A stretch of 64,000 bases of DNA from Hafnia alvei. GTDB lineage: Bacteria; Pseudomonadota; Gammaproteobacteria; Enterobacterales; Enterobacteriaceae. This document shows, in pieces, positions 1-13,014 of the stretch. A program made the translations under genes and the position numbers. The notes below the pieces were generated by a model. It made no database searches and had not been told where the DNA came from. It saw only the letters and a program-made list of their open reading frames with translations. Numbering within the stretch: position 1 is the stretch's first letter; the number at the start of each line of letters is the position of its first letter. The stretch spans positions 1,628,012 through 1,692,011 of the forward strand of contig NZ_CP139992.1 in the NCBI RefSeq assembly GCF_034424155.1. Reading direction: 5' to 3'.

Positions 1-1
1 G

Positions 2-820
2 GTCGGTTCGTTCTTGTTTGCTGGCCCAACGGGCGTAGGTAAAACCGAAGTCACGGTCCAATTGGCGAAAGCCTTGGATATTGAGCTGCTGCGTTTTGAT
101 ATGTCCGAATATATGGAACGTCATACCGTTAGCCGTTTGATTGGTGCGCCTCCGGGATACGTTGGCTTTGATCAAGGTGGTCTGCTGACGGATGCGGTGA
201 TCAAACATCCTCATGCGGTTCTATTGCTGGATGAAATCGAAAAAGCGCATCCTGACGTCTTCAACCTGTTGTTACAGGTGATGGACAACGGCACCTTAAC
301 GGATAATAACGGCCGTAAAGCCGATTTCCGTAACGTGATTTTGGTGATGACGACCAACGCCGGTGTGCGTGAAACTCAGCGTAAATCAATTGGCTTTGCG
401 CAGCAGGATAACAGCACCGACGCGATGGAAGAGATCAAGAAGGTGTTCACGCCAGAGTTCCGTAACCGTCTGGATAACATCATTTGGTTCAACCATCTGT
501 CGACTGACATTATTCAGCAGGTGGTGGATAAGTTCATCGTCGAACTGCAGGCTCAACTGGATGCTAAAGGCGTTTCGTTGGAAGTGAGCGAAGCAGCGCG
601 TTTGTGGCTGGCAGAGAAAGGCTACGATCACGCGATGGGCGCTCGTCCTATGGTACGTGTGGTGCAGGAAAATCTGAAAAAACCGTTGGCGAACGAATTG
701 CTGTTTGGTTCGTTGGTGGACGGTGGCTCTGTCACCGTTGATTTGAGCGAAGATAAGCAGCAGTTAACGTATGAATTTTGTAGCGCACAGAAGCGTAAAG
801 CCGAAGACGCCCTGCATTAA
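2..820 (+). CDS. clpA: ATP-dependent Clp protease ATPase subunit ClpA, C-terminal part (5' truncated by window edge)
   Basis: Only the C-terminal 272 codons are present; the frame is open from base 2, so the real start lies upstream of the window. The fragment opens in the second AAA+ module (D2). Walker A GPTGVGKT is at the start, Walker B LLLDEIEKAHPDVF follows about 65 residues later, and then come the sensor region (TTNAG) and the C-terminal small domain. ClpA forms hexamers that unfold substrates, including N-degron substrates delivered by ClpS, and feed them to ClpP in the cytoplasm. The order clpA-infA-aat agrees with E. coli. The alternative ClpB is unlikely because of the MSEYMERHTVSRLIGAPPGY stretch and the downstream neighbours. 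Confidence 0.97.
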   Translation, partial: VGSFLFAGPTGVGKTEVTVQLAKALDIELLRFDMSEYMERHTVSRLIGAPPGYVGFDQGGLLTDAVIKHPHAVLLLDEIEKAHPDVFNLLLQVMDNGTLTDNNGRKADFRNVILVMTTNAGVRETQRKSIGFAQQDNSTDAMEEIKKVFTPEFRNRLDNIIWFNHLSTDIIQQVVDKFIVELQAQLDAKGVSLEVSEAARLWLAEKGYDHAMGARPMVRVVQENLKKPLANELLFGSLVDGGSVTVDLSEDKQQLTYEFCSAQKRKAEDALH

Positions 821-841
821 CCGAAGTTTAAGAAGTAAAAG

Positions 842-870
842 AAAAGAGCGCCAAAAGGCGCTCTTTTTTT
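842..870. terminator. Bidirectional rho-independent terminator between clpA and infA
   Basis: A 7-bp stem GAGCGCC/GGCGCTC (846-852 with 857-863) with an AAAA loop has a run of T on the + side and a run of A on the left. It can therefore stop clpA rightward and infA leftward. No other gene lies between it and infA. Confidence 0.9.
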
Positions 871-995
871 ATGGCTGAAATTTAAGTTTTTCAGCTAACT
901 CTCAGTGATATTTATGTGTCTCGTCAGACCGTCATATCACCGCGAGTATAATTTATGCCGCAGATGCGTGAACGCAGGTGCGCAGGGTGAGCCTA

Positions 996-1244
<249 letters not shown>

Positions 1245-1309
1245 TTAATCGGCAAGATAATGCCGAAAAACCCCGATTATGTAAAGGAGTGTCGGTGGTT
1301 CTTCATCCA

Positions 1310-2041
1310 TTACGGGCAATTTTGATGGGGTTTTATCGCAAACTCGCGTGAAATAATAGTTTGGGGTTTCCAGCAGGCGGGATTAATTACCTTATTCTGG
1401 TCAATCCGTAAGTGGTGTAAATAATCACTGCGCGGGATATTACGCGCACCTAACGACTCAGTGTGCGCGTTAAGCACCTGACAGTCAATTAATGTTCCCC
1501 CAAACGACACAAAATGCTCACAAAACGCAATTAGAGCCGTTTTGGAGGCGTTTGTGGCGCGGCTGAACATCGACTCGCCGCAAAAGAGAGAGCCTTGTAA
1601 CACGCCGTACAGGCCGCCTACGAGCCGATCTTCTTGCCAGACCTCAACGGAGTGCGCATGGCCAAGTTCGTGCAACTTCACATAAGCTTGCTGCACGTCC
1701 TCACCAATCCATGTGCCTTCTTCGCGTTGATCGGCGCATTCACGAATGACATCGGCAAACGCCTGATTAATCGTGACTTCAAAATCGTGCTTACGTAAAA
1801 ATTTCGCCATGCTACGGCTAATGTGCAACTCATGCGGGAATAAAACCGCACGTGGATCGGGCGACCACCAGAGGATGATGTCCCCCGGTGTGAACCATGG
1901 GAATATCCCCGCACCGTAGGCGGCAAGTAAACGGGCAGGGCGTAAATCCCCGCCAATGGCCAGCAACCCGTTCGGTTCACGCAGTGCGAGATCCGTTGGG
2001 GGAAATAACGTTGATTGCCGATCCAGTTGCATGATGCGCAT
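1310..2041 (-). CDS. aat: Leucyl/phenylalanyl-tRNA-protein transferase
   Basis: 243 residues. It transfers Leu or Phe from aminoacyl-tRNA to N-terminal Arg or Lys of proteins, making N-degrons for ClpS/ClpAP, which fits its position near clpA. Family motifs are present: [14 protein letters not shown] near the N-terminus, [22 protein letters not shown] and [11 protein letters not shown] chose the ATG at 2041 ([10 protein letters not shown]), which matches the E. coli N-terminus and has GGA upstream; the frame can be extended one codon to a TTG at 2044. The C-terminus differs from E. coli and is somewhat longer. Confidence 0.96.
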   Translation of the reverse strand: MRIMQLDRQSTLFPPTDLALREPNGLLAIGGDLRPARLLAAYGAGIFPWFTPGDIILWWSPDPRAVLFPHELHISRSMAKFLRKHDFEVTINQAFADVIRECADQREEGTWIGEDVQQAYVKLHELGHAHSVEVWQEDRLVGGLYGVLQGSLFCGESMFSRATNASKTALIAFCEHFVSFGGTLIDCQVLNAHTESLGARNIPRSDYLHHLRIDQNKVINPACWKPQTIISREFAIKPHQNCP

Positions 2042-2100
2042 CAAAATATTCCAATCTGAATGAAAAACATCATTGGCCTGTTAATTATTACCCGTATTAA

Positions 2101-3822
2101 CTATAGCCGCTGGCACAGCTGATAATATCGGCCTTTTTCGTCAAGAAGTTTAGCGTGATGCCCTTGTTCGACGATCTGGCCATTTTCCATCACGCAGACC
2201 CGATCCATTTTATCCAAGCCTTGCAGGCGATGAGTAATTAAGATCAGCGTTTTGTGCTGGCAATGCTGCATGATGAGTTCAAGGATCTGCTTCTCAGTGT
2301 CGGCGTCTAAGCCTTCAGTGGGTTCATCCAATAGCAGCAGCGGTGAGCGATGTAGCAGCGCACGAGCAATACCTAAGCGACGCTGTTCGCCGCCTGAAAG
2401 CGGTCGACCGCCGTCGCCGAGCCATGCATTTAGCCCTGTATCTTCTAGCAATTTGCCTAAGCCTACCTGTTCCAATACGGTTTTTAGCTCCAGGTCGGTC
2501 GCTTGGTCATTGGCGATTTTTAAATTATCCCGCAGCGTTGAACTGAAAACATGTACCCGCTGGCTGACGACGCCGGTGGCTTGTCGTAGCGTTGCTTCAT
2601 CAAAGGCAGGTAGCGGCATATCATTCAGGCAGATTTCGCCCTGAGAGCAGTCCCATGCGCGTGTTATCAGCTGTAACAGGGTCGATTTGCCACAGCCGGT
2701 ACGTCCGAGCAGGGCGATTTTCTCTCCGGGTTGCACCGAAAGGGAAATATCGTTAAGTACTGAAACCGGTTGATTTGGATAGCTAAAGCTCACGTGGTCA
2801 ATGTTAACGGCAATCTGTTCACTCAGTGCGGGGCCTGATCGAGGGAATGTTACCTCGGGTTTTTGCTCAATCATCTGCGCTACGCGGGTTGCTGATGCGG
2901 TGACCTGTCCCAAATGCTGGAAGGCACCGGCAACCGGAGCTAAGGCTTCAAAAGCGGCCAGAGATGAGAAGACAAACAGCGCTATCAGCGCACCGGGCTG
3001 GGCATAGTGCCCAACGCCACCGGCGGCGAGCCAGAGCATTAAGGTGAACGTTAACCCTGAAGCCAAAATCATCAAAGCCTGTGCGGCACCGGTTAAAGAC
3101 GCTTGCTTCTGCTGTTGCTGTTGCCAGTCGCGCTCTTTGGCATCCAGCGCCTGACGAAAGCGGTCAGCCGCGCCGTAGATGGCGAGTTCTGCTTGCCCTG
3201 CAACCCACGTAATTAATAAAGTGCGGTAGTCGGCACGGAGTTCAGTGAGCGCAATCCCAACGGGCTTTCCTGCTTGATAAAAACCTAGCGGCAAGCAAAA
3301 CAGCAGCAACAACATGATGCCGCCCAGCGTGATTGCTAGCGTAGGATCGAACCAAGATAAACCGGCCGTAACGACCACGATCACCACGATGGCGCTAATC
3401 AGCGGAGATATTACGCGGAGATAGAGATGATCGAGGGTGTCTACGTCAGCAACCAAACGGTTGAGTAACTCCGCCTGACGAAAACGCGCAATGGCTCCCG
3501 GCGACAGCGGCAGTATTTTACTAAAGGTGAATACGCGTAGATGGGAAAGCACGCGAAACGTTGCATCATGGCTGACAACGCGCTCGGCGTAGCGCCCTGC
3601 GGTACGGATAATCGCCGCTCCGCGTACGCCAGCGGCTGGCAACATATAGTTAAACGTCATCAGCCCTGCTAGCCCAGCCAGCGCTGAGGCAGCAAGGAAC
3701 CAACCCGAAAGCATCAATAACCCAATGCTGGCGAGAAGGGTAACGATAGCCAGAACTACGCCCAGTGAGATGAGGAACCAGTGGCGACGATAGAGTGCTA
3801 AAAACGGCAAAAGTACGCGCAT
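2101..3822 (-). CDS. cydC: Heterodimeric ABC transporter CydDC, subunit CydC
   Basis: 573 residues. The N-terminal six-helix membrane domain (about residues 1-310) is followed by an ATPase domain: Walker A GRTGCGKST near residue 373, signature LSGGEQRR near 483 and Walker B LLLLDEP near 505. CydDC is an inner-membrane transporter needed for assembly of cytochrome bd oxidase; it has been described as exporting cysteine/glutathione and as binding haem. The start is 2 bases after the cydD stop, so the two are surely co-transcribed and translationally coupled. The order cydD-cydC downstream of trxB agrees with E. coli. Confidence 0.97.
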   Translation of the reverse strand: MRVLLPFLALYRRHWFLISLGVVLAIVTLLASIGLLMLSGWFLAASALAGLAGLMTFNYMLPAAGVRGAAIIRTAGRYAERVVSHDATFRVLSHLRVFTFSKILPLSPGAIARFRQAELLNRLVADVDTLDHLYLRVISPLISAIVVIVVVTAGLSWFDPTLAITLGGIMLLLLFCLPLGFYQAGKPVGIALTELRADYRTLLITWVAGQAELAIYGAADRFRQALDAKERDWQQQQQKQASLTGAAQALMILASGLTFTLMLWLAAGGVGHYAQPGALIALFVFSSLAAFEALAPVAGAFQHLGQVTASATRVAQMIEQKPEVTFPRSGPALSEQIAVNIDHVSFSYPNQPVSVLNDISLSVQPGEKIALLGRTGCGKSTLLQLITRAWDCSQGEICLNDMPLPAFDEATLRQATGVVSQRVHVFSSTLRDNLKIANDQATDLELKTVLEQVGLGKLLEDTGLNAWLGDGGRPLSGGEQRRLGIARALLHRSPLLLLDEPTEGLDADTEKQILELIMQHCQHKTLILITHRLQGLDKMDRVCVMENGQIVEQGHHAKLLDEKGRYYQLCQRL

Positions 3823-3824
3823 GG

Positions 3825-5597
3825 TTATAGCTCCTTACTACGGGTTGCAAGCAGATCGGCAAAAGGCCCTTTTTGCTGGCTGAGCTCGGTATAAGCGCCG
3901 CGCTGAACCAGCTTGCCATTATCCATTACCCAAATTTGGTCGTAGGCACTTACATCATCTAACTGATGCGTCACCATCAGCGTGGTTTGCTGATGCGAGG
4001 CTTCAGACAATGCCTGCATGACAAGCTGCTCGCTGTGCGCATCCAAACTGGCTGTGGGTTCATCTAACAACAAAAGGCGGCATGGACGAAGTAAGGCGCG
4101 CGCCACTGCAACACGCTGTGCTTGGCCGACCGAGAGGCGAGCGGCACCCTCACCGATTTCTGTATCAACGCCTTCATTTAGCAGGGGCAAAAACTCGGTA
4201 ACATGCGCACGTTCTAACGCGGTGGTCAGTTGTTCTTCTGTGGCCTGAGGAGCGCCCAGCAGCACATTAGCCCGCAGCGTGGTCTCTGGCAGATTAGGGT
4301 TTTGCCCAATCCAGCCGAGGACCTGACGCCAGCTCGCTGGCGCTAATTCACGTAGCTCTTTTCCATCAACTAAGAGGGAACCGCGGTAGGGGAGGAAGCC
4401 GAGTAACGCGTTAATCAACGAACTTTTCCCAGCGCCGCTAAAGCCTACCAGCGCAATTCTCTGCCCTGCATCAATGCTGAACGTCAGTGGCCCAGCCAGC
4501 ACTTTTCCCTGTGGAGATAATACTTCCAACTCTGAAGCCACAATGCTAATGGGATGCGTACCGGTTAACTGCTCTTGGCCTTGCCCCTGCGCTGGGCTTT
4601 CTGCATCTTCTGCTAAAAAAGTCACCAGAGATTCAGCCGCGCCCACGGCCTGTGCTTTCGCGTGGTAAAAAGTGCCTAAATCACGCAGCGGTTGGAAAAA
4701 TTCCGGTGCCAGAATAAGCACCAGAAAACCCGCAAAAAGAGTCACGCTGGTGCCATAGCTACCAAAGTTGAGTTCGCCCAGATAGGAAAAACCAAAATAG
4801 ACCGCCACCACGGCGATTGAGATGGAGGTAAAGAACTCCAACACCGCAGAGGAAAGAAACGCCATACGCAGCACTTCCATAGTGCGGCTGCGGAAATCTT
4901 CCGATGAACGACGGATATTGTCGGTTTCGGCGGCGGCGCGATTAAACAGGCGTAGCGTATCTAAGCCACGCAAGCGATCGAGGAAGTTGCCGCTTAAACG
5001 TCCTAATGCCAAGAAGTTTCGGCGGTTAGCATCGGCGGCACCCATACCAACCAGCGCCATAAACAGTGGGATCAACGGCGCTGTGACCAGCAGGATCATA
5101 CCTGCGGCCCAGTTAATCGGGAATACGGTGATCAGAATCAACAGCGGGATCATGGTTGCCAGATACATCTGCGGCAAATAGCGAGAGTAAAACTCCTGCA
5201 TGTCTTCAATTTGTTCAAGAATTAACGTTGCCCAATGTCCGGCTGGTTTTCCTTGTATCCATGCAGGGCCGAGTTCATCGAGCCGATTAAGCACCAAGTT
5301 TCTAATTTGTACTCGTACTACTTGGCCACACTTAAAACCAACGCGTTCACGCAGCCAGCTTAAGGCTGAACGTAGCACAATGGCGGTAATCAATAAGCCA
5401 AAAGGCAGCAGGAGAGATTGGCGCGGTACCTGCTCAATAATCAAATCATGCAGCAGTTTCGCCAAGATCCACGACTGAGCGACGATCAGAAGTCCGGATA
5501 TCAAACCGAGGATCATAGAAATTCGAAGCCAACGGCGAGCCAGCGAACTGCGCTGTTTGAGCCATTGGGTTAATTCGCGTTGTCTGTTTTTATTCAT
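3825..5597 (-). CDS. cydD: Heterodimeric ABC transporter CydDC, subunit CydD
   Basis: 590 residues, first gene of the cydDC pair. The membrane domain covers about residues 20-320 and the nucleotide-binding domain starts near 350. Walker A GFSGAGKSS is at about 385-393, the signature is LSVGQAQR (a variant of LSGGQ, as in other CydD proteins) and Walker B is LLLLDEPTASLD. It partners CydC in the inner membrane for cytochrome bd biogenesis and periplasmic redox balance. The 220-base gap to the trxB terminator should hold its promoter; I could not assign -35/-10 boxes with confidence. Confidence 0.97.
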   Translation of the reverse strand: MNKNRQRELTQWLKQRSSLARRWLRISMILGLISGLLIVAQSWILAKLLHDLIIEQVPRQSLLLPFGLLITAIVLRSALSWLRERVGFKCGQVVRVQIRNLVLNRLDELGPAWIQGKPAGHWATLILEQIEDMQEFYSRYLPQMYLATMIPLLILITVFPINWAAGMILLVTAPLIPLFMALVGMGAADANRRNFLALGRLSGNFLDRLRGLDTLRLFNRAAAETDNIRRSSEDFRSRTMEVLRMAFLSSAVLEFFTSISIAVVAVYFGFSYLGELNFGSYGTSVTLFAGFLVLILAPEFFQPLRDLGTFYHAKAQAVGAAESLVTFLAEDAESPAQGQGQEQLTGTHPISIVASELEVLSPQGKVLAGPLTFSIDAGQRIALVGFSGAGKSSLINALLGFLPYRGSLLVDGKELRELAPASWRQVLGWIGQNPNLPETTLRANVLLGAPQATEEQLTTALERAHVTEFLPLLNEGVDTEIGEGAARLSVGQAQRVAVARALLRPCRLLLLDEPTASLDAHSEQLVMQALSEASHQQTTLMVTHQLDDVSAYDQIWVMDNGKLVQRGAYTELSQQKGPFADLLATRSKEL

Positions 5598-5814
5598 GTG
5601 TTGCGATGGTTTCTAAAGCAGATGAAGCGTCGAAAAGAGTGCTGATGGCCGGCCTATTTTATCTTTACTCACCGGTTCACGCGTAAGCTCTGATATTACA
5701 ACGGCCTGCGGGGACATGAAACCAAAGGAAGGTAAATTCTGTTAACAACTGTGGTGGAGTTCAGATAACAAGTGACAATTTGAGCACAAATAGGTGAAAA
5801 AACACGGTAGCTAC

Positions 5815-5844
5815 AAAAATAAGGGCCACCGAAGCAGCCCTTAT
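5815..5844 (-). terminator. Rho-independent terminator of trxB
   Basis: Read on the minus strand, ATAAGGGCTGC, a TTCG tetraloop and GTGGCCCTTAT form an 11-bp stem with two G-T wobbles, followed by TTTTG. It lies 20 bases after the trxB stop. Confidence 0.85.
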
Positions 5845-5863
5845 GATTTAAATCGAGAGTGAT

Positions 5864-7618
<1,755 letters not shown>

Positions 7619-8113
7619 ATGGCAGACAATAAAAAGCGCCCCGGTAAAGATCTCGACCGTATCGACCGTAACATCCTGAATGAGTTGCAGAAGGATGGAC
7701 GAATTTCGAACGTTGAGCTTTCAAAGCGAGTTGGCTTATCACCAACTCCATGTTTAGAACGTGTGCGTCGCCTTGAGCGTCAGGGTTTTATTCAAGGTTA
7801 CACTGCGTTATTGAACCCGCACTATCTGGATGCATCCTTACTGGTATTTGTAGAAATTACCTTGAATCGTGGAGCGCCAGATGTGTTTGAACAGTTCAAT
7901 ACGGCTGTTCAGAAACTGGAAGAAATTCAGGAGTGTCATTTAGTTTCAGGCGATTTCGACTATCTGTTGAAAACGCGTGTGCCTGACATGTCCGCTTATC
8001 GTAAATTGCTTGGTGAGACCCTGTTACGCCTGCCTGGCGTTAATGACACCCGTACCTATGTGGTTATGGAAGAAGTCAAACAGAGCAATCGCTTGGTTAT
8101 CAAAACACGATAA
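7619..8113 (+). CDS. lrp: Leucine-responsive regulatory protein Lrp
   Basis: 164 residues, identical in length to E. coli Lrp and differing by few residues (MADNKKRPGKDLDRIDRN at the start). The N-terminal winged helix-turn-helix (about 12-65, including SNVELSKRVGLSPTPCLERV) is followed by the RAM ligand-binding/oligomerisation domain. It is a global regulator of amino acid metabolism, pili and other genes. I chose the ATG at 7619; the frame stays open upstream to 7583 but lacks family similarity there. A leucine-responsive regulator commonly acts at serC and at other genes in this window, but no Lrp site was scored. Confidence 0.98.
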   Translation: MADNKKRPGKDLDRIDRNILNELQKDGRISNVELSKRVGLSPTPCLERVRRLERQGFIQGYTALLNPHYLDASLLVFVEITLNRGAPDVFEQFNTAVQKLEEIQECHLVSGDFDYLLKTRVPDMSAYRKLLGETLLRLPGVNDTRTYVVMEEVKQSNRLVIKTR

Positions 8114-8171
8114 CGGTAGCAGGTGCAAAACCTGATTAATTTGGTTACACTCCTGTGTATCTATACAGTTT

Positions 8172-8207
8172 CAACGCCGAGGGTAGACTCTCTCGGCGTT
8201 GTTATTG
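8172..8207 (+). terminator. Rho-independent terminator of lrp
   Basis: Perfect 10-bp stem CAACGCCGAG/CTCGGCGTTG (8172-8181 with 8192-8201) and a short TTATT tail, 60 bases after the lrp stop. Confidence 0.7.
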
Positions 8208-8313
8208 GTATGAGTTTTACTGAAATATAATATTACGTGGCAATGCGTTGTTCTAAAGCGGCAATAGGCAATAATAGTGCTATGGTGAAAAACAGGAACC
8301 TGGAGAGCCTTTC

Positions 8314-11300
8314 TTGAGCCAGGAATACACAGAAGAGAAGGACGTTACTCTCAAACGAATGAGCAGTGGACGTCGGTTATACGAGGCGTTACTCATCGTA
8401 GTAGCGTTGTTTTCTATTTATCTTATGGTTTCGTTGCTGAGTTTTGACCCCTCGGATCCGAGTTGGTCACAAACGGCATGGCACGAGCCTATCAATAATA
8501 TCGGCGGCGGCGCAGGAGCATGGCTGGCTGATACCTTATTCTTCGTTTTCGGAGTGATGGGTTACGCCATTCCTCCCGTCATTATCGTTCTGTGCTGGTT
8601 TGCGTATCGCAAACGCGACGATAGTGGCTATGTTGATTATTTCTCTATTTCGCTCAAGCTTATCGGTATGTTGGCATTGGTGCTGGCATCGTGTGGCTTA
8701 GCGTCGCTGAACGTTGACGACCTTTACTATTTCGCCTCAGGCGGCGTGATCGGTAGCCTTCTCGCAAACGGCGTGATTCCTCTGCTGGGTAGCGTGGGCG
8801 GAACACTGCTTCTGCTGGGTGTTTGGGCAGTGGGGCTGACGCTGTTTACCGGCTGGTCTTGGCTGACGATTGCTGAAAAAATCGGTGGTGTTCTCCTCGG
8901 TGGCATGACGTTTATGAGTAATCGTTCTCGCCGCGATCGAGATGATGAATACGACTATGAAGACGATAGCCGAGAAGTGGTTACTGCCGAGCGTGAACGT
9001 TCAGAAGGTGAGGGCGCAGATGATGTATTGCTTAATACCTCCGCCGTGGAAGACGATGACGATATTCTGTTGGCTAAACCAGTAAAACAGCCTGTTGAAG
9101 CGCCTGTTGCTGATGTCGATGCTGAAGACGACGATCCTTTATTGGGTAAACTCCGTCCGTTGCACGAAGCTGAGAACTCGCTGAATGATGTGGCTCAGCC
9201 TGCAGTCATACCGACGATGGCCCCAACCGCGGCGGTTTCTGCCGTTGGAGCAGCGGTTGCCGCCGCTCAGCCGGTAGCCTCTGCTGCCACTCAGCCTATG
9301 ACGTTCAGTGCTTCAGAACCCGAGCCTGTGGCGGAAATTAAGCCGAGCATGCCTCCGCTGTATTCCTTTGAAGTCCCTGAAGGTAGACCGTCTAACGTGG
9401 CCAATCATTCATCTCGTCCAACGCGCTCTGCTTGGGATGATGAAGGCCCACGAATTGGCAGTTTTGAGCCTGAAACGCCTACTTCACAAATCGGGAATGC
9501 GTCATCGGGGATGAATTTCTCGGCCTCGCATTTTGATCGCGATGAATCGCCTGCGACGCCATATATTAATCCTGGCCTATCGTCGGATACGGTTCCGTTT
9601 GGTGCGGCCTCGCGTAACGATGTTGTTCCTGCAACCGTATCAACGGCTGCAGCCGCGGGCTCAATGTTTATGCCTGCGTTTAGCGCAACCGAAGACAGCA
9701 GCTTGCAGGTGAAACAAGGCGTCGGACCTGAACTGCCGCGTCCGAATCCTGTGCGTATCCCAACGCGCCGTGAGTTAGCCTCTTTAGGCATTAAACTTCC
9801 TTCACAGCGAATGGCTGAAGAGCAGGCGAAGAAAGAAGCAGAAGCTCTGCGCCAGCAAATGGTAGCCTCTCCAGAGCCGGAGCAGAAAACTGCACAGCCG
9901 ATGGATGAGGAAAGCCTTGCCCTGCGTCAGGCGTTTGCCGAGCGACAGCAGCAGCGTTATGGTGAGCAACAGTATGCGCATCAGGCAGAAGATGAGCAGG
10001 CCGCTGAGATGGCGCGGTTGCAGAGCGAATTTTCTGCTCAGCAACAGCAGCGTTATCAGCCACAACCTGTCGCAGACGACCACGCATCAGCATTAAGCGG
10101 CGTGACCGCCTCGCGCAATGACCTGATGGACTTCTCTCCGGCGAAGGCGTTGAGCGAAGCAGCGGCTTCTAACCCTAATGCTTTCAGCTTTACCCCCGTT
10201 TCAGACTTAGTGGATGATGGACCTTCTGAGCCGCTATTTACTATTACGCCTGAGCAGGAAGAGAGCGCTGCGCGTGAAGATGATGCGTACGATGTTCCGT
10301 TTGGTCGCTACGATGAACCAGAACAGCCAGCGCCTGCGCAGTATGCAACGCGTCAGCAAGATCCTCGCTTTGCACCTGTGCAACAGCAGCCATCTGCGCC
10401 GCAAGCACCTCAGCCTCAATATAATCAGCATAATAGCCAGCCAGCACCGAGCGTGCAGCAAACTGCCGCGCCACAGTATGCAGCTCAAACTGCGCCAGTG
10501 CAGCAGCCTGTGGCTCAACAACCCGCTGGCCAGCATCCCGCGATGGATGGCTTAATTCACCCATTCTTGATGCGCGGTCATGAACAGCCGCTGGAAAAAC
10601 CAACTACGCCGTTGCCAACGTTGGATCTGCTCACAGAGCCTCCTGCTAACTCCGAGCCGGTTGATATGTTTGCGCTAGAGCAGGTGGGAAATCTGGTTGA
10701 ATCGCGTTTGGCGGATTATCGCGTTAAAGCCGAAGTAGTCGGGATTTCGCCGGGGCCGGTAATCACCCGTTTTGAGTTAGATTTGGCGCCAGGCGTGAAA
10801 GCGGCGCGAATTTCTAACTTGTCGCGTGACTTGGCGCGTTCACTGTCTGCGGTTGCCGTGCGCGTGGTAGAAGTTATTCCGGGTAAGCCTTACGTTGGAT
10901 TGGAGTTGCCAAATAAGCATCGCCAGACGGTTTATCTGAGAGAGGTTTTGGACTGCACCAAGTTCCGTGAAAGCCCTTCCCCACTGACTATCGTGCTGGG
11001 CAAAGATATTGCTGGTCAGCCTGTGATTGCCGATCTAGCAAAAATGCCTCATCTGTTGGTGGCAGGTACCACCGGCTCAGGTAAGTCAGTTGGCGTGAAC
11101 GCCATGATCCTCAGCATGCTGTATAAGGCGACGCCGGATGAAGTTCGCTTCATCATGATTGACCCTAAAATGCTGGAGCTTTCGGTTTACGAAGGGATTC
11201 CACATCTGCTGACCGAAGTGGTCACCGACATGAAAGACGCCGCCAATGCGCTACGTTGGTGTGTAGGTGAGATGGAGCGTCGCTATAAGCTGATGTCGGC

Positions 11301-12087
11301 ATTAGGCGTGCGTAACCTTGCTGGTTACAACGAACGCGTTGAACAGGCCATTGCCATGGGGCGCCCAATCCCAGATCCGTTCTGGAAGCCGGGTGACAGC
11401 ATGGATATGACGCCGCCGGTATTGGAAAAACTGCCTTACATCGTGGTGCTGGTCGATGAGTTTGCCGATCTGATGATGGCCGTCGGTAAAAAAGTGGAAG
11501 AGCTGATTGCACGTTTGGCCCAAAAAGCACGTGCGGCGGGGATACATTTGGTTCTGGCGACTCAGCGTCCATCGGTTGACGTTATCACCGGCTTGATTAA
11601 AGCGAACATTCCAACGCGTATCGCGTTTACCGTTTCGAGCAAAATCGACTCTCGTACTATCCTTGACCAAGGTGGCGCAGAATCGTTGCTGGGGATGGGG
11701 GATATGCTGTATATGCCGCCTAACTCGTCAATGCCGGTTCGTGTGCATGGCGCATTCGTTCGCGATGAGGAAGTGCATGCGGTGGTTCAGGATTGGAAAG
11801 CCCGTGGACGTCCACAGTATATCGATAGCATCCTGAGCTCTTCTGAAGAGGGCGAAGGTGGGTTTGGGTTGGATAGCGATGAAGAGCTCGATCCGCTATT
11901 TGACCAAGCCGTTGCTTTCGTGGTGGATAAGCGCCGAGCCTCAATTTCAGGCGTTCAGCGCCAGTTCCGTATCGGTTACAACCGCGCTGCGCGTATCGTT
12001 GAGCAGATGGAAGCTCAGGGGATCGTGAGCTCACCGGGCAATAATGGTAACCGTGAGGTATTAGCGCCGCCATCGCATGATATGTAA
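8314..12087 (+). CDS. ftsK: DNA translocase FtsK
   Basis: 1257 residues; the E. coli protein is about 1329. The N-terminal membrane part (about residues 20-190, four helices) localises to the septum. A low-complexity linker rich in acidic residues, then Gln/Pro/Ala, follows from about 200 to 770. The alpha/beta motor carries Walker A GTTGSGKS at 918-925 and Walker [11 protein letters not shown]. The C-terminal gamma winged helix ([10 protein letters not shown] ... [18 protein letters not shown]) reads KOPS and activates XerD. The start is a TTG (8314) after GGAGAGCC, and the N-terminus [13 protein letters not shown] fits E. coli. The linker differs most from E. coli and is shorter, which is usual for this protein. 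Confidence 0.97.
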   Translation: MSQEYTEEKDVTLKRMSSGRRLYEALLIVVALFSIYLMVSLLSFDPSDPSWSQTAWHEPINNIGGGAGAWLADTLFFVFGVMGYAIPPVIIVLCWFAYRKRDDSGYVDYFSISLKLIGMLALVLASCGLASLNVDDLYYFASGGVIGSLLANGVIPLLGSVGGTLLLLGVWAVGLTLFTGWSWLTIAEKIGGVLLGGMTFMSNRSRRDRDDEYDYEDDSREVVTAERERSEGEGADDVLLNTSAVEDDDDILLAKPVKQPVEAPVADVDAEDDDPLLGKLRPLHEAENSLNDVAQPAVIPTMAPTAAVSAVGAAVAAAQPVASAATQPMTFSASEPEPVAEIKPSMPPLYSFEVPEGRPSNVANHSSRPTRSAWDDEGPRIGSFEPETPTSQIGNASSGMNFSASHFDRDESPATPYINPGLSSDTVPFGAASRNDVVPATVSTAAAAGSMFMPAFSATEDSSLQVKQGVGPELPRPNPVRIPTRRELASLGIKLPSQRMAEEQAKKEAEALRQQMVASPEPEQKTAQPMDEESLALRQAFAERQQQRYGEQQYAHQAEDEQAAEMARLQSEFSAQQQQRYQPQPVADDHASALSGVTASRNDLMDFSPAKALSEAAASNPNAFSFTPVSDLVDDGPSEPLFTITPEQEESAAREDDAYDVPFGRYDEPEQPAPAQYATRQQDPRFAPVQQQPSAPQAPQPQYNQHNSQPAPSVQQTAAPQYAAQTAPVQQPVAQQPAGQHPAMDGLIHPFLMRGHEQPLEKPTTPLPTLDLLTEPPANSEPVDMFALEQVGNLVESRLADYRVKAEVVGISPGPVITRFELDLAPGVKAARISNLSRDLARSLSAVAVRVVEVIPGKPYVGLELPNKHRQTVYLREVLDCTKFRESPSPLTIVLGKDIAGQPVIADLAKMPHLLVAGTTGSGKSVGVNAMILSMLYKATPDEVRFIMIDPKMLELSVYEGIPHLLTEVVTDMKDAANALRWCVGEMERRYKLMSALGVRNLAGYNERVEQAIAMGRPIPDPFWKPGDSMDMTPPVLEKLPYIVVLVDEFADLMMAVGKKVEELIARLAQKARAAGIHLVLATQRPSVDVITGLIKANIPTRIAFTVSSKIDSRTILDQGGAESLLGMGDMLYMPPNSSMPVRVHGAFVRDEEVHAVVQDWKARGRPQYIDSILSSSEEGEGGFGLDSDEELDPLFDQAVAFVVDKRRASISGVQRQFRIGYNRAARIVEQMEAQGIVSSPGNNGNREVLAPPSHDM

Positions 12088-12114
12088 TTTCGTCATTGCT
12101 TGATGCCATGTTAG

Positions 12115-12143
12115 CGGGCGGTGATTTCACCGCCCGTTTTATT
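12115..12143 (+). terminator. Rho-independent terminator of ftsK
   Basis: Perfect 9-bp stem CGGGCGGTG/CACCGCCCG (12115-12123 with 12128-12136), loop ATTT, followed by TTTTATTT. Confidence 0.88.
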
Positions 12144-12376
12144 TATCGATGAGATGCAAAAATAGACGAATGTCTGTCAGCGAAAAGATGTGTAAATCAC
12201 GGTCATTCAGAATGTTACCGATGATAACTCCATGTCTATTGGCTACAGTTAGCGTATTATATTGTTTAATATAAAGCGTGGTGTAACGGCTAGCGTGCCG
12301 TTGACCAGATGATAAAAATCAGCCGAGGTTATCTGTTTTTGCAGCTAACCATGACCGACAAAAGGTGTAGAAAATA

Positions 12377-12988
12377 ATGAAAAAGCTGTTATTAGCGTGC
12401 TGTTTAATGACTGGTTTTGCATCGACCGCCGCGCTGGCGACGCCAAGCCGCGATTTGCAGAGTCGCCTGAATAAGGTCAACAGTTTCCATTCAAGCTTTA
12501 CTCAAACCGTAACAACGGCCGACGGCGCTGCTGTACAGCAGGGTGAAGGTGAACTTTGGGTCAAACGTCCTAACCTGTTCAACTGGCACATGACCTCACC
12601 CGATGAGAGCGTTTTAGTTTCCGATGGCAAAACGCTGTGGTTCTATAACCCGTTCGTTGAGCAGGTAACCGCGACTTGGCTAGATAGCGCGACCAGCAAT
12701 ACACCGTTTATGCTGATTACGCGTAACGATGCGAAAGAGTGGAATCAGTACAATGTGAAACAAACCGGTGATACGTTTGATCTGACACCGAAAAGCCAGA
12801 AAAACAATCTGAAGAAATTTACGATTAGCGTATCGCCAACGGGCACCATCAATAGCTTTACCGCCGTTGAACAAGACGGACAAAGCAGTGCTTATAAGCT
12901 GAAAAGCCAGCAAAGCGGCGTGGTTGATGCCAGCAAATTCCAGTTCACACCGCCTAAAGGCGTGACGGTGGACGATCAACGCCAATAG
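12377..12988 (+). CDS. lolA: Outer-membrane lipoprotein carrier protein LolA
   Basis: 203 residues with a Sec signal peptide ([21 protein letters not shown], cleavage predicted after residue 21). The mature protein starts [10 protein letters not shown] and contains the family motifs [16 protein letters not shown] and [11 protein letters not shown]-like segments. LolA shuttles lipoproteins across the periplasm from LolCDE to LolB. It lies 26 bases upstream of rarA and is probably co-transcribed with it, as in E. coli. Start ATG 12377 with AAAGGTG upstream. Confidence 0.97.
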   Translation: MKKLLLACCLMTGFASTAALATPSRDLQSRLNKVNSFHSSFTQTVTTADGAAVQQGEGELWVKRPNLFNWHMTSPDESVLVSDGKTLWFYNPFVEQVTATWLDSATSNTPFMLITRNDAKEWNQYNVKQTGDTFDLTPKSQKNNLKKFTISVSPTGTINSFTAVEQDGQSSAYKLKSQQSGVVDASKFQFTPPKGVTVDDQRQ

Positions 12989-13014
12989 ACAAACTTGATG
13001 AATGGGAAAAGCCA

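Noticed and set aside
1933-1940. GGGCAGGG, a match to the FtsK-orienting KOPS motif
   Set aside because: One occurrence within the aat gene is near chance expectation; polarity cannot be judged from a single window.
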